From assembly GCA_002314455.1 (NCBI GenBank), contig DCFZ01000012.1, positions 12,328 to 18,924 of the forward strand: a DNA stretch of 6,597 bases, read 5' to 3'. A model generated the notes under the pieces. The model did not search any database, had not been told where the DNA came from, and worked only from the letters and a program-made list of their open reading frames with translations. The translations under genes were made by a program, and so were the position numbers. The stretch comes from Lentisphaeria bacterium UBA1791 (GTDB lineage Bacteria; Verrucomicrobiota; Lentisphaeria; Victivallales; Victivallaceae). Of the stretch, positions 6,503 through 6,597 are shown in pieces. The stretch's first letter is position 1. Each line of letters starts with the position of its first letter.

Positions 6503-6597
6503 GTTGACCACTCTGCAAAGTTGACCAGTTTGAGGCGGCTGACGCTCCCCAAGGACATCACGATGAAGATCAGGTTGACCACTCTGCAAAGTTGACC
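6503..6597 (+). CRISPR. Start of the type V-B CRISPR array, cut by the window edge
   Basis: The same 25 bases occur at 6502-6526 and 6573-6597, 71 bases apart, which fits a repeat of about 36 plus a spacer of about 35. With a 36-base repeat, unit 1 is 6503-6538, the spacer is 6539-6573, and the second repeat (6574 on) is cut off by the window end. The repeat begins GTTGACC and repeats that heptamer 17 bases later. Its inferred 3' end, GAGGCGG, is supported only by complementarity to the tracrRNA, because the second copy is incomplete. The cas2-proximal side should be the leader end. Two copies alone would be thin evidence; the adjacent cas genes and anti-repeat make the call firm. Confidence 0.85.

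Noticed and set aside
6495..6545. GCGTCAG (6495-6501) before repeat 1 is the reverse complement of CTGACGC (6539-6545) at the start of the spacer
   Set aside because: The second arm lies in the proposed spacer, which would not be conserved. A seven-base match is easily chance. It would matter only if the repeat were really about 43 bases, longer than usual for V-B.
6395..6589. 64-codon - strand frame across leader and array
   Set aside because: It runs through a CRISPR repeat and spacer and has no protein signature, so it is a chance frame.
6502..6597. Array transcribed from the - strand, with the anti-repeat read on that strand too
   Set aside because: It cannot be excluded outright. However, the + orientation places the leader next to cas2 and gives the CCGCC-hairpin-anti-repeat order known from V-B tracrRNA, so it is the simpler reading.

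Overview
This window holds a compact type V-B CRISPR-Cas locus. Every recognisable gene lies on the + strand. The order is cas12b (290-4270), a cas4-cas1 fusion (frame 4227-5921), cas2 (5923-6213), a 289-bp structured intergenic region with a predicted tracrRNA, and the start of a CRISPR array that the window edge cuts in its second repeat (6503-6597). The effector is recognised by three RuvC motifs (D725, E1056, D1189) and by Cas12b-specific blocks. The Cas4-Cas1 fusion plus Cas2 is the usual adaptation set of this subtype.

Region by region: 1-289 has no convincing gene. It holds a GC-rich hairpin (45-61), smaller inverted repeats and an AT-rich likely promoter ahead of a strong Shine-Dalgarno. 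The three cas genes then follow as one tightly packed operon. cas12b overlaps the cas4-cas1 frame, and a 1-bp gap separates cas4-cas1 from cas2. Between cas2 and the array, 6304-6320 is the reverse complement of 15 of 17 bases of the repeat. Beside it are a tight hairpin and a CCGCC that can pair with the other end of the repeat. This is the signature expected of a tracrRNA. A three-stem imperfect hairpin (6324-6384), a perfect match to the IHF consensus (6385-6397) and a leader follow, then the first repeat.

How the parts should work together (known for the family, inferred here): Cas4-Cas1 and Cas2 select and integrate spacers at the leader-proximal repeat. The array transcript pairs with the tracrRNA and is processed. 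Cas12b uses that dual RNA to cut DNA next to a T-rich PAM with its single RuvC site.

The organism cannot be fixed from this sequence. Moderate GC content, a large V-B effector and the motif style fit an uncultured bacterium, perhaps of the Planctomycetes-Verrucomicrobia-Lentisphaerae group, but this is a weak inference. The most unusual points are the predicted tracrRNA with its 3' hairpin, the ACG codon where the cas4-cas1 start should be, and a terminator-like palindrome inside the cas12b linker.
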